Virus record (IMG/VR): IMGVR_UViG_3300035183_000451
Coordinates: 1-32,576 of that record
Source of the DNA: a virus
DNA length: 32,576 nt
Strand: one strand, 5' to 3'
In this document: positions 8,433-16,189 of the stretch, in pieces
Position numbering within the stretch: the stretch's first letter is position 1
Layout: every line of letters starts with the position of its first letter
Position numbers and translations under genes: made by a program
Notes under the pieces: model-generated
Told to the model about the DNA's origin: nothing
What the model saw: only the letters and a program-made list of their open reading frames with translations
Databases searched by the model: none

Positions 8433-8880
8433 TCTTCCAAACCTTCTCGTACTCGTACTTTGTCATGGAAGTTACAACGGCATGTTGCCTCCAACCCAAT
8501 CGGTGACGCAGGACGGCATCGCGCTTGAAACCGAGATGCTCATTGAACCTTATCGCCCTGACGTTGGAATGGTGCATGACGCAGCAGAGTAGGTTCACGC
8601 CGATCTGCTCGAATGGGTAAGACAGAATGCCCGCGATAATGCTTCGGTGCGCCCACATGGGCGACCGCGACGCAACAGATACCTGACAAGTCTTCTCGAA
8701 CGGCAAGTAGTCGTGAAATACGACTACGGCCTGAATGGGAGCCGTCATGTCATTAGGGTTATTCCCTCTCATGATCCCAATGGACCGGCACGGCCCGAAG
8801 GTTCGACCGCGCATGTGTGGGATCATTCGAGACGCCCACTCCGCAAGCTCCTGGTCATAGCCATAGACAAGGCAAGCCAT
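8395..8880 (-). CDS. GNAT-family acetyltransferase-like protein
   Basis: The gene encodes 161 residues, and its ATG shares one base with the preceding stop (TGATG). The pattern fits the GNAT fold: a strand region AVVVFHDYLPFEKTCQVSVA, an acetyl-CoA loop region SPMWAHRSIIAGILSYPFEQ, then VNLLCCVMHHSNVRAIRFNEHLGFKRDAV, which is the typical 'N..A....ekLGF' end of GNAT enzymes. Known GNAT enzymes transfer acetyl groups to amines of small molecules or proteins. The substrate is unknown. Placement between the tail-hub-like and S74-domain genes means it is made late, so a virion or late host protein target is plausible. Confidence 0.75.
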   Translation of the reverse strand: MACLVYGYDQELAEWASRMIPHMRGRTFGPCRSIGIMRGNNPNDMTAPIQAVVVFHDYLPFEKTCQVSVASRSPMWAHRSIIAGILSYPFEQIGVNLLCCVMHHSNVRAIRFNEHLGFKRDAVLRHRLGWRQHAVVTSMTKYEYEKVWKNAKIRPVAAATA

Positions 8881-10424
8881 CAGATGAACAGCCCCCCTTC
8901 ATAGGTCATGTCGAAGGCCATGATATTCACGCCGATCGAGTGCGTCGCGAATTTCATGTGCAAAGATACAGAATATCCAAGGCCGTTGACATTGCGCCAG
9001 GTGGCCTGGATTGCACCGGACTCTTGGCCGGCGCCCCATACGTCCGTCCCCCACACCGCAGTATCCCATAGAGAACCGCTTGTGTTGCCGCCGATGTTGT
9101 TGCTGGGGGCCGTCAGGTTTGAGGACGTACGGAAATCGGTTTCCGCTACGAGCGCGAAATCCAGCGGGTATGTTGTTTGCAGGTTGGGACGCGCCATCGT
9201 AAACCGCTTCTGCTGCCCCCGTCCGCCGATATACTGGTATGCCGTGCGGAGCTCGCCGACGATATCGGCGCCGTTATCGGAATAGCCCCGGTCAGCGAGA
9301 TATACTCGCCCATCCGTCCCGCCGAAAAAAGGCGCCCCGCCAGATAGTGCCCAGGAGACGGCATTCATTCCAATGTAGCGGCACCACGCGCCGGTAATCG
9401 TGTTTACAACATACTGATGAAACGTCGAGCCGCCCTGCGGCACGTTAACGATGATTTGCGTGCCCTTGGGGTAGAGCAGCGCGCACCAGCCGGGCAGCGA
9501 CGAGCCTTGTGCCACGGCCTGGGAGACGGCGTTCCCGATATTCGTGGAGATCGCCACTCGGGAGGCTTGTGAGCGTCCAGTCTCGAGGTAGGTCGAAAGA
9601 GGCTGAAAGCCATCTTCGCAAATGAGCATCAGGTCCGGGCCGAGCCGGGAGAGTGCGTATTTGCCAGAGACTGGCCGACCCGCAAGGAACCTGCCGACCA
9701 GGAACCAGGTAGATGACGAGTTGGGGTCAAACCCGTTGTAGATCAGGATTTCTCCCTCCGTGGTAACAACCACGAAAAGATCATCCGCCCCGCCGTAGCC
9801 ATTGTCGCGGGTCCACGTACCAATGGCCGCGATCGTGCCGCCGCGCACACAGAACGGACCAAAGTCGAATGCAGTCATCGGACTGCCTTGGAACGTCCCG
9901 GCGTCGGGATACCACACCTTCAGCGTGTTCGCCTCGGCATAGAAGGGGCGCTGTGCGTGGATACACACCAATGAGAGAGGATTGGTCGGCCCGGTATAGA
10001 CCAGTGGCGTGAGAGAGGAACCATTGTATCGCCAGCCGGTGTCCACTCCATTCACGGCCAGAGTGTATTGAGCGCCACTGGTCGAGAACGACGTGTAGCT
10101 CCAATTGTCCGAGCCATATCCGGTCGCCAGTTGCGTGGCGGAGCCGGATGTTATGTTGAAAATCTTGCCTCCGACCGCTGCCAGAAGCTGGCCGTTGGAG
10201 GCTGCCCATTCGATCAGATAGACATTCCCTGCTTGCCCGGTGTCGCAGAACTGCACAAACCCGCTCCGGAGCTTGGCGAAATTGGTCTGCGGGAAGATGT
10301 TGTCCAACTGGATCGCGAAGCCAGGCTTCATGTTGTCCTGGCTGTCGCGAGCATTCCACCCCATCGTGGGCGCTTGAATGCTGGCGGCCTGCCCGCGAAC
10401 AATAGGGGTAGGCTGGCGCATCAT
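8880..10424 (-). CDS. Large tail-hub/stabilisation-like structural protein
   Basis: The ATG at 10424 gives 514 residues and a four-base ATGA overlap with the preceding stop; a second ATG at 10421 is equally possible. The protein is rich in beta-type segments with repeated aromatic-Gly patterns (NWSYTSFSTSGAQYTLAVNG, FVVVTTEGEILIYNG), suggesting a beta-propeller-like body. It contains NMKPGFAIQLDNIFPQTNFAKLRSG near the N-terminus, a pattern seen in many uncharacterised podovirus tail proteins. Position directly after the adaptor-like gene recalls P22 gp10 (packaged-DNA stabilisation, tail hub) and T7 gp12. Homology to either is inferred from order and size only. Confidence 0.6.
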   Translation of the reverse strand: MMRQPTPIVRGQAASIQAPTMGWNARDSQDNMKPGFAIQLDNIFPQTNFAKLRSGFVQFCDTGQAGNVYLIEWAASNGQLLAAVGGKIFNITSGSATQLATGYGSDNWSYTSFSTSGAQYTLAVNGVDTGWRYNGSSLTPLVYTGPTNPLSLVCIHAQRPFYAEANTLKVWYPDAGTFQGSPMTAFDFGPFCVRGGTIAAIGTWTRDNGYGGADDLFVVVTTEGEILIYNGFDPNSSSTWFLVGRFLAGRPVSGKYALSRLGPDLMLICEDGFQPLSTYLETGRSQASRVAISTNIGNAVSQAVAQGSSLPGWCALLYPKGTQIIVNVPQGGSTFHQYVVNTITGAWCRYIGMNAVSWALSGGAPFFGGTDGRVYLADRGYSDNGADIVGELRTAYQYIGGRGQQKRFTMARPNLQTTYPLDFALVAETDFRTSSNLTAPSNNIGGNTSGSLWDTAVWGTDVWGAGQESGAIQATWRNVNGLGYSVSLHMKFATHSIGVNIMAFDMTYEGGLFI

Positions 10425-11338
10425 CCAGGCCAATCGGCATCCGGCACATTCGCCGGCGAGATAAGGACGGAACCAGGCCGGCCAGACATGCTAAGGGTCT
10501 GTTGGCCCTGTTCAGTCGCGGCATACCGGGCCAGCACCTGGCTCCACTGCCGGCGAAGTTCGGTGTACTCAAACCCCTTGGCCTGGAAGAACAGCCACTT
10601 CAAGCCCATGATCATTAGCTCGTCTGGGAACACGGTCGTGTCCGTGTCGGCTTGGAACCTTGGCTGCTCCACGCCAGACGCGGACCTAGCCCAATAGGAC
10701 GAGACGTATTCCATCGCCAAGGTTGATGGCGTGTCGGCCGAGCTAGGCGGCGGCCATATCACGACGGTCCGCCCATGGACCCTATACTTGCGGCGCGGGC
10801 CCGTGGAGGTAATCCCGCTCACAAGCCATTGGTATTGCTGTGCCGTGACGGCCCCATGCAATTCCCAATGACTGGTCCGATCCCATTGCGTGCGCGCGAC
10901 CGGGGTGCTCCAATCGGACGGCAAGGCGTATGTGTCTTGAGCGAAGACGAGGGACGTTCCCGTATATGTGCCAGTCGCTGGCACGTTCATCGTCACCTGC
11001 GTCGCACTATCGACAGAAAGGACGCGCGCCCCCTGCTGTATGCCTTGCCCGGACACCGTGAAGTATGTCGCCGGCGTGATGGCCGACGTATTCGGAATGT
11101 TCGTGATGACCGCGCTGCCACTGGTCACGTTGCCAGTCGTCGTCAGGGGCGCCACCAGATTGATAACATGGAGTTTGGTCAGGGCCGACCAGTCCACCGA
11201 CGATTCCAGGATGCTCCCCATCCGCTGCGCGAGCGCATAGAACTGCAATGCCATGTCGTCGGTCGATGAAACGACGGCGGCTGGCGGGCTAAGCCCTAGC
11301 TCCATGGCAGCCGCCTGAACGATTTCGAGAAGCGTCAT
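10421..11338 (-). CDS. Head-tail adaptor-like protein
   Basis: The ATG at 11338 makes an ATGA overlap with the preceding gene and gives 305 residues; an in-frame GTG four codons upstream is less likely. The start (MTLLEIVQAAAMELGLSPPA) and the following helical segment (LQFYALAQRMGSILESSVDW) are characteristic of small phage head-completion or tail-adaptor proteins. A beta-rich insertion (ITNIPNTSAITPATYFTVSG and VLSVDSATQVTMNVPATGT) follows. The C-terminal region has FPDELMIMGLKWLFFQAKG, typical of proteins in the gp4/gp11 adaptor class. It would link the portal ring to the tail hub encoded next. The family assignment is moderate, made by pattern and gene order. Confidence 0.65.
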   Translation of the reverse strand: MTLLEIVQAAAMELGLSPPAAVVSSTDDMALQFYALAQRMGSILESSVDWSALTKLHVINLVAPLTTTGNVTSGSAVITNIPNTSAITPATYFTVSGQGIQQGARVLSVDSATQVTMNVPATGTYTGTSLVFAQDTYALPSDWSTPVARTQWDRTSHWELHGAVTAQQYQWLVSGITSTGPRRKYRVHGRTVVIWPPPSSADTPSTLAMEYVSSYWARSASGVEQPRFQADTDTTVFPDELMIMGLKWLFFQAKGFEYTELRRQWSQVLARYAATEQGQQTLSMSGRPGSVLISPANVPDADWPG

Positions 11339-12084
11339 GCCGTCCACCACGCCAGGTCATTAGCAGTGACGAGCAAAACAGACGTTCCGCCCGAAGCAAT
11401 CGTGATCGGGACGTTCGTCCCCAGGCCATTAATCGTCCCGCCAGAGTTCGGATAGATTTTCAGCGTGTTGGCGCCATGGTTGACGATCCGCCGGTTGAAC
11501 AGACGTGATGAGGCAGGCAGAACGACGCCAGTGCCCACCCCGACGGTCGTCACGACATTGATGAGAGCCGTGATGGGTGTCGCATCTCCCTGGCTCGAAC
11601 CGGCCGCTGCGATCACGGCAGGGGTCTGATCGACAGTGAATGTCGTCGTGCCGGCTAACCCCGTGCCGGCGGTGATAGGCGACGACGTAACTCCCGCCGA
11701 GCGGATGGCGATGAACGCAGTCCTGCTGGTTCGGAAAATCTGGATCGGGTAATTCTGTTCAGCGACAAGCGGCGCATTCGTCGTGCCGCCCTGGATCGTG
11801 CACCCGGCTGGTGGGAATACGTTTGCGGATGTCGCAGTCACGACATCGACGAACGTGGACCGGCCGACCGGGAAGGTGTCGAGCAGTTGGACCGCGACGT
11901 TCCCTGCTGAGGTCGAGACGATATTGAAGCCCATCCCGAGCGCATTGCCGGCAGAAATGGCTGCCGCTCGGCTTAGTTGGACTGTGCCAGAAGCCGTGAC
12001 CGCGACGATCTCTTCGCCCAGGAGGGTGGCGAGGGCGCTAGGAGCGCCAGCACCACCCATGAGGTCATTGACCAGCGCGGTCAT
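11335..12084 (-). CDS. Beta-rich structural protein with two copies of an SGGTING domain
   Basis: The gene encodes 249 residues. The N-terminal half resembles the whole of the neighbouring 131-residue protein: both begin M-(S/T)-A-(I/L)-x-x-DLMG and share a block around VVTATSANVFPPAGCTIQGG. The C-terminal half repeats the same block as INVVTTVGVGTGVVLP through YPNSGGTINGLG, ending LAWWTA. It therefore holds two copies of a beta domain. The function is unknown; the setting between capsid-related genes and the adaptor suggests a head decoration or tail component. It starts seven bases after the preceding stop. Confidence 0.65.
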   Translation of the reverse strand: MTALVNDLMGGAGAPSALATLLGEEIVAVTASGTVQLSRAAAISAGNALGMGFNIVSTSAGNVAVQLLDTFPVGRSTFVDVVTATSANVFPPAGCTIQGGTTNAPLVAEQNYPIQIFRTSRTAFIAIRSAGVTSSPITAGTGLAGTTTFTVDQTPAVIAAAGSSQGDATPITALINVVTTVGVGTGVVLPASSRLFNRRIVNHGANTLKIYPNSGGTINGLGTNVPITIASGGTSVLLVTANDLAWWTA

Positions 12085-12090
12085 AGATCA

Positions 12091-12486
12091 TCAGGACCCG
12101 ATCACGGCCACAAAGATGGTCGACGTGATCCGGCGGACCAGCGTCGGCTTGTTCTGTGCGATGCTGACCGACGCATTCGCGGCGCCGCCGTTGATCGTCC
12201 CACCCGAGGGCGGGAAAAGGAGCGCCGCCGTCGCGGTCGTCACATTGAGGACGATCTCGGCACCGAGCGGCATGGTGGACGGGATCTGCAACGCAGTCTG
12301 CCCGGCCGAAGTCGTCGCGTTCACCATCCCCTGGCCCGGCAAAAGATTGCCCGAGGTCGCGGCGGCGCTATCGGTCTTCTGGGCCGTTCCTGACCCGGCG
12401 ATGGTCTGGGCAGGAAGATGGCCGAGAAGAGTGGCCTGGGCCGCCGGCACACCGGCGCCCATCAGGTCGGTTGTAATCGCGCTCAT
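12091..12486 (-). CDS. Small beta-rich structural protein, paralogue of the next gene
   Basis: The gene encodes 131 residues and its ATG overlaps the preceding stop by four bases. Residues 80-101 (LNVTTATAALLFPPSGGTIN region) and the end TSTIFVAVIGS match the N-terminal half of the following 249-residue protein, indicating a tandem duplication. The Ser/Thr/Ala composition and lack of charge suit a structural surface protein. The function is not recognised. Confidence 0.65.
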   Translation of the reverse strand: MSAITTDLMGAGVPAAQATLLGHLPAQTIAGSGTAQKTDSAAATSGNLLPGQGMVNATTSAGQTALQIPSTMPLGAEIVLNVTTATAALLFPPSGGTINGGAANASVSIAQNKPTLVRRITSTIFVAVIGS

Positions 12487-13172
12487 GCGCTGGCTCCTTC
12501 CTTCAACTGAGAGAATTCGTCGGCGGGCGCCTCATAAGCCTGTTCCGTTTTCCGTGGCCTGCCCGGCCCCCTGCGGGGCTCGCCAGCTACCTGAGCGGAT
12601 TCAAGCCTCGCAATGGCTTCCTGCATCGCGGCCAATTGCTCCTTGAGCGTGTCGCGCTCAGACTTCAGGTTTTCGATCTCGGCGTTCATCCTGGACGCCG
12701 CCGCGTAGTTTGTGGCGGATTCCTTGAACTTGATCGCCTTGTTGACCATCTGCCGCGCCCCGATGCCGATCCGAGCGATCGCATTGTCATCAAGGTCGGC
12801 AAGTTGCTCGACCGTGAAAATCTTGAAATAGCGGAGATTGGTAACGACCTCGGGTTCGGTGGGGAACAGAACATCCAGCGGCGTGCCGTCGGGCTGATAT
12901 TCGCGCCCCGCCTGGTATGCCTCCCATTGCTTCGGGAAGCGGCGCTTGTGCCATTCCGTGGCGAGGCCGCAAAACACGTCCCGTTCACCTGGCTGCCGGA
13001 TTTCGATCATATCGACGCCAACGAAAATCGGGCGCCCCGCTTCGGCAGATTGCATCCCATGCAATTGCTGGCCGCGGTAAAACCTCACATGCATACGTGA
13101 GTCATTGCCATAGGTGACGCGCCCGGTATCAAAGTTGATGGCACTCGGTTGTGCGAAGACGGTATCTGACAT
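12483..13172 (-). CDS. Phage protein with coiled coil and AT-hook-like tail
   Basis: The protein has 229 residues from an ATG preceded by AAGGGGG. Residues 1-115 form a mixed domain (GRPIFVGVDMIEIRQPGERD). Residues about 118-150 (VEQLADLDDNAIARIGIGAR and following) resemble a helix-hairpin-helix-like stretch. Residues 155-195 are a probable coiled coil (NAEIENLKSERDTLKEQLAA). Residues 199-208 contain PRRGPGRPRK, matching the AT-hook core GRP that binds the minor groove. The position after the capsid and decoration-like genes suggests a capsid or packaged-DNA role. The AT-hook is seen directly; DNA binding is inferred. Confidence 0.6.
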   Translation of the reverse strand: MSDTVFAQPSAINFDTGRVTYGNDSRMHVRFYRGQQLHGMQSAEAGRPIFVGVDMIEIRQPGERDVFCGLATEWHKRRFPKQWEAYQAGREYQPDGTPLDVLFPTEPEVVTNLRYFKIFTVEQLADLDDNAIARIGIGARQMVNKAIKFKESATNYAAASRMNAEIENLKSERDTLKEQLAAMQEAIARLESAQVAGEPRRGPGRPRKTEQAYEAPADEFSQLKEGASA

Positions 13173-13191
13173 GAGACCCCCTTGGGGAATG

Positions 13192-13217
13192 TAGGGGCAG
13201 CGCGATGGCTGCCCCTA
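13192..13217 (-). promoter_or_regulatory. Intercistronic hairpin after the decoration-like gene
   Basis: A 10-bp perfect stem (TAGGGGCAGC with GCTGCCCCTA) encloses a six-base loop just downstream of the stop at 13221. No T tract follows, so it is more likely an mRNA-protecting or processing hairpin than a terminator. It would keep capsid and decoration messages abundant relative to downstream genes. Confidence 0.5.
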
Positions 13218-13220
13218 GCG

Positions 13221-13748
13221 TTAGTCGAGAACAGTGATCGTCGGATTGTTGAGGAAGATCGGGGCCGTATTGGATGCCGCCGTGGACAATCCGACGCCAG
13301 GTCCAACCGCCGCAGTCGTGCCCGCGCTTACCGTGGAGCCCACCCGCCCCGCTGTCGCGGTGGTGCGAAGTGCCACGTTCGCGGCGGTCCCGGTCGTGAC
13401 ATTGGCGGCTGCGAGATAGCCTTCCACGCACATCCAGAAGTATTGATCGACCGTGGCAGAGGCTCCCGCCACCCCGCAGCGCGCCCCGAAGTTTGCGCGG
13501 CCCAGAGTATTGGTGAGGGCCTGTGCGACGTGTGCCGCGGAGTCCGTGACGATCACGAAGTCATTCGCCGTGACCGTTCCTCCCGCCTTCACAAACATCC
13601 ATTTCGTGCCGTCAGAACCGAATTCGATGGTTCCCGGCGCCCACGGCGGCGACGGTTGCTCGAGGCCAGACGTGGAGGAGACGGTAGTCGCAGCGGGATA
13701 CGACGAACCGAATTTGACGCCCAACTGAGGGTTTGTGGTGTATGCCAT
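13221..13748 (-). CDS. Capsid decoration-like structural protein
   Basis: The gene encodes 175 residues from an ATG with AAGGACA eight bases upstream. It starts MAYTTNPQLGVKFGSSYPAA and continues with a small beta-type domain (TKWMFVKAGGTVTANDFVIV) like those of phage capsid-associated proteins. The second half is Ala/Thr/Gly-rich (TTGTAANVALRTTATAGRVG). It lies 12 bases downstream of the major capsid gene, the usual place for a decoration or head-stabilising protein. The assignment rests on position and composition. Confidence 0.6.
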   Translation of the reverse strand: MAYTTNPQLGVKFGSSYPAATTVSSTSGLEQPSPPWAPGTIEFGSDGTKWMFVKAGGTVTANDFVIVTDSAAHVAQALTNTLGRANFGARCGVAGASATVDQYFWMCVEGYLAAANVTTGTAANVALRTTATAGRVGSTVSAGTTAAVGPGVGLSTAASNTAPIFLNNPTITVLD

Positions 13749-13760
13749 TGTGGTCTGTCC

Positions 13761-14777
13761 TTACGCGGTCAGCACGCCCTGAAGGCGGCAGTTGGAGATC
13801 GTCATGTTACCGGCCCAGCCGATAATCTTGACCATGGCGTCCTGGTTCATCGAGAACCGGTCCGGTTCAAGAGGGATCATGTTGCGGCGAGAGTGCGGGC
13901 GGAAATAGATGTAGTTCGTATTGAGGAAATACATCGTATTCGCCGGAGCACCACCCGCGGGGATGCCATAGTTGGCGGCGTCGGTGCTGTAGCCCTGGAA
14001 GCCGCCATCGAGCACCACGGAGATGCTGCGACCGGACGCATTGTATTCGAGCGAGGAAAAGCCCAGACTGGCGTTCTCGCTGGACGTGACGCGCTGGATC
14101 GCCTGCATGCTCTCCAGGAAGTAGCGGTACATGTTGTTGTCCGCCACAATCAGGTCAGGACCGTCACTACCCCTCACCAACTGCACGATGACGCGGTTCA
14201 TGTAGGTCTGAATGTTCGACGACGTGGCAGCTGCGCCGCCGTCGGTCAGAGCGGAGTATTTGATGTTCCTCCAGAACTCGTAGGACGCACGGTCAATGCC
14301 TCCCACGACGCCGGCGGTCGGCGTGGTGGAAACCAAGGCTTGCAGGCCGCTGATCTGCGCTGGAAGGGTCCCATCGGAATACACGTCATACGATATGGCA
14401 TTCATCATGGTCTTCTCAGCGTTCTCGATCCGCTTCACCAGCAGGTCGATCATGCGTTCCTTGCCAGAGTTTTGGATCTCTTCAAGGCCGCTGATGCTGA
14501 CCGCAACCGCCGCCTGACGGATCGGGAACTCCGCAGACGTCATGACGTCCGACGGGGTGATATTCAGAGCCTGATACCCGGAATACCGCATGAAGGTGCT
14601 ATTCATCCCATACTCGACTTCTTCGAGGATGGTACGGCCCCCCTCGAACGGACGCGCCTTGCCCCTGGCGTTCAGCCGGTTGAGCAGGGCGTTGTTGCGA
14701 AGGACGTTGTCAGCCAGACGGCCGCTGCGCGCGCGCAGGGTCGTGGTGGCGATTTCGGAGAGATTCGGGGAAGGCAT
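13761..14777 (-). CDS. Major capsid protein
   Basis: The gene encodes 338 residues and starts at an ATG after AGGAAAG. The sequence MPSPNLSEIATTTLRARSGR, with FEGGRTILEEVEYGMNSTFM and RYSGYQALNITPSDVMTSAE, is typical of a large family of phage capsid proteins of about 330 residues. Middle parts such as GSDGPDLIVADNNMYRYFLE and the C-terminal FRPHSRRNMIPLEPDRFSMN are also characteristic. The gene directly follows the scaffold. The HK97-type fold is inferred from family knowledge. There is no N-terminal propeptide or protease domain beside it, consistent with a separate scaffold. Confidence 0.85.
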   Translation of the reverse strand: MPSPNLSEIATTTLRARSGRLADNVLRNNALLNRLNARGKARPFEGGRTILEEVEYGMNSTFMRYSGYQALNITPSDVMTSAEFPIRQAAVAVSISGLEEIQNSGKERMIDLLVKRIENAEKTMMNAISYDVYSDGTLPAQISGLQALVSTTPTAGVVGGIDRASYEFWRNIKYSALTDGGAAATSSNIQTYMNRVIVQLVRGSDGPDLIVADNNMYRYFLESMQAIQRVTSSENASLGFSSLEYNASGRSISVVLDGGFQGYSTDAANYGIPAGGAPANTMYFLNTNYIYFRPHSRRNMIPLEPDRFSMNQDAMVKIIGWAGNMTISNCRLQGVLTA

Positions 14778-14791
14778 GGTTTACTTTCCTG

Positions 14792-15841
14792 TCATCGGGC
14801 TTCGAGGGCCGCGATTGCGTTTATGACATCCGACATGACCGACCCATCCCCCTTCGGCACGACATACCCGGTCGAAACCGGTGGGCTCGTGCGCGGTCCG
14901 GGCGGCGACTTTCTCGCGGCTTCCGCACGCGCCTTGGCTTCGGCCCTCTGCCTGGCCTCCGCCGCCGCGCGTTCCTCGGCCTGGATCTTCTCCCAGACCT
15001 CCGGAACGATGCGGATCGCCTTTTCATAGGCGCCCTCGAAATCGCCGTCGGGCACGATTCCCGCCGCCATCAGCTTGCCCATCTGGACCCTGACGGCCGA
15101 AAAATGCGGGAACTTGGGGTTGTTTTCATACCACGCGATCCTGGCAGCGATTTGTTCCTGTTCTCGCTGCGCGAGGAGCCGCTCCAAGCGCTCGACGCGC
15201 TGAAGAGCCGCATCGGTTTGCGATGTAGGCGGTGGCATGTTCGTCTGGGCCGGTTGGCCGGTAAGTTGCTCAAGGCTGATGTTGTGCTGCCGCATCAATT
15301 CGAGGATCGTGGGCAAGGGTGCCCTGCGCAGTTCGTTCGCAACGGTCGCCCACATGCGAACAGCATCTACGTCAGTAAACCCCTGCGCCCGATACGCTGA
15401 AGCGAAGGGCGCGAGCGCCTCTTGGATCGCATCCAAGTCCTTGAGCCTTGCCGCCCGCTCCTGGAAGCCTCTTTCGACTTCTGCCTCACGCCGCAGGATG
15501 ATTTCCTGGACTTCGCGTGGGGCTTTGGCGAAATGCTCCGCGTCGGAGGCCGACCACGCTTTCGGTGGAGCGATGGCCGGGGTCTCCGGTTCCTCCACGG
15601 TGGGCGCGGGCTGGTCGGCATCATCTTGTTCGATCTCGGTATCGCCAGGATCGGCGTTCTTCGAGACAAAGCGTCCTTTTTCATCCCGTGCCGGGCCTTC
15701 GGCAGCGGTTTCAGCGGCGGTGATCTCCTCGGCGGTCTGTCCTTCGCTCGCGCGCCGGACGATTTCCGCCAGGGTCATTTCCTGCGCGCCGCCGGCATCT
15801 TCCTGCGGCAGGTCGGACGTGTGTTCGATCGTCTCTGACAT
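14792..15841 (-). CDS. Scaffolding protein
   Basis: The ATG at 15841 gives 349 residues and is preferred over an in-frame GTG two codons upstream because GGAG lies about six bases ahead of it. The first 100 residues are acidic (Glu/Asp/Ala/Pro-rich) and probably disordered. Residues about 100-260 are helical with charged heptad-like parts (AKAPREVQEIILRREAEVER). A further Ala/Glu/Arg coil at about 280-310 leads to a short C-terminal helix ending IAALEAR. Composition, length and place immediately upstream of the capsid gene identify a scaffold that directs procapsid assembly. No protease motif is seen. Confidence 0.75.
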   Translation of the reverse strand: MSETIEHTSDLPQEDAGGAQEMTLAEIVRRASEGQTAEEITAAETAAEGPARDEKGRFVSKNADPGDTEIEQDDADQPAPTVEEPETPAIAPPKAWSASDAEHFAKAPREVQEIILRREAEVERGFQERAARLKDLDAIQEALAPFASAYRAQGFTDVDAVRMWATVANELRRAPLPTILELMRQHNISLEQLTGQPAQTNMPPPTSQTDAALQRVERLERLLAQREQEQIAARIAWYENNPKFPHFSAVRVQMGKLMAAGIVPDGDFEGAYEKAIRIVPEVWEKIQAEERAAAEARQRAEAKARAEAARKSPPGPRTSPPVSTGYVVPKGDGSVMSDVINAIAALEAR

Positions 15842-15843
15842 AA

Positions 15844-16188
15844 TCACTCCAGAATCCTGGTTTCTATCCGCACGCCGTCCAGTTCACCAGCGTGCTCGGC
15901 CGGCTCCGGCCGATATCCCTGTTCCAGCTTCTCGATCGCCTCGCGCACGTCCTCCGCCACGCCAACCGGCACATATTCGGGCCGGGACATGGGCACGTCG
16001 TTGCCGAGCTCGATCATTCCGTGCTCTTTCGTGACGCGCCGGAATGCGCTCTTGCTGTCATACAGCTTCCCATCCGCCGGATGGACCAGCGCCGGCATCG
16101 CGTCGCGGATGATCGCCGGGAACCGCCTGGGCATGGCGACATGGCAAACCTCAACCAATTCGCCATCGAGGATGATGTATTTGGCCAT
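15844..16188 (-). CDS. Conserved small phage protein of unknown function
   Basis: The gene encodes 114 residues and begins two bases after the preceding stop; no clear ribosome binding site is visible, so translation is probably coupled. Features include HPADGKLYDSKSAFRRVTKE, followed by HGMIELGND, a pattern common in unannotated podovirus proteins encoded just upstream of the scaffold. No catalytic motif was recognised. A capsid assembly or structural role is possible from position only. Confidence 0.6.
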   Translation of the reverse strand: MAKYIILDGELVEVCHVAMPRRFPAIIRDAMPALVHPADGKLYDSKSAFRRVTKEHGMIELGNDVPMSRPEYVPVGVAEDVREAIEKLEQGYRPEPAEHAGELDGVRIETRILE

Positions 16189-16189
16189 G

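Noticed and set aside
13182-15029. A 615-codon open frame on the plus strand opposite the capsid and scaffold genes
   Set aside because: The minus-strand genes are strongly supported, and the opposite frame is Arg/His-rich without domains. Long antisense frames are common in GC-rich DNA.
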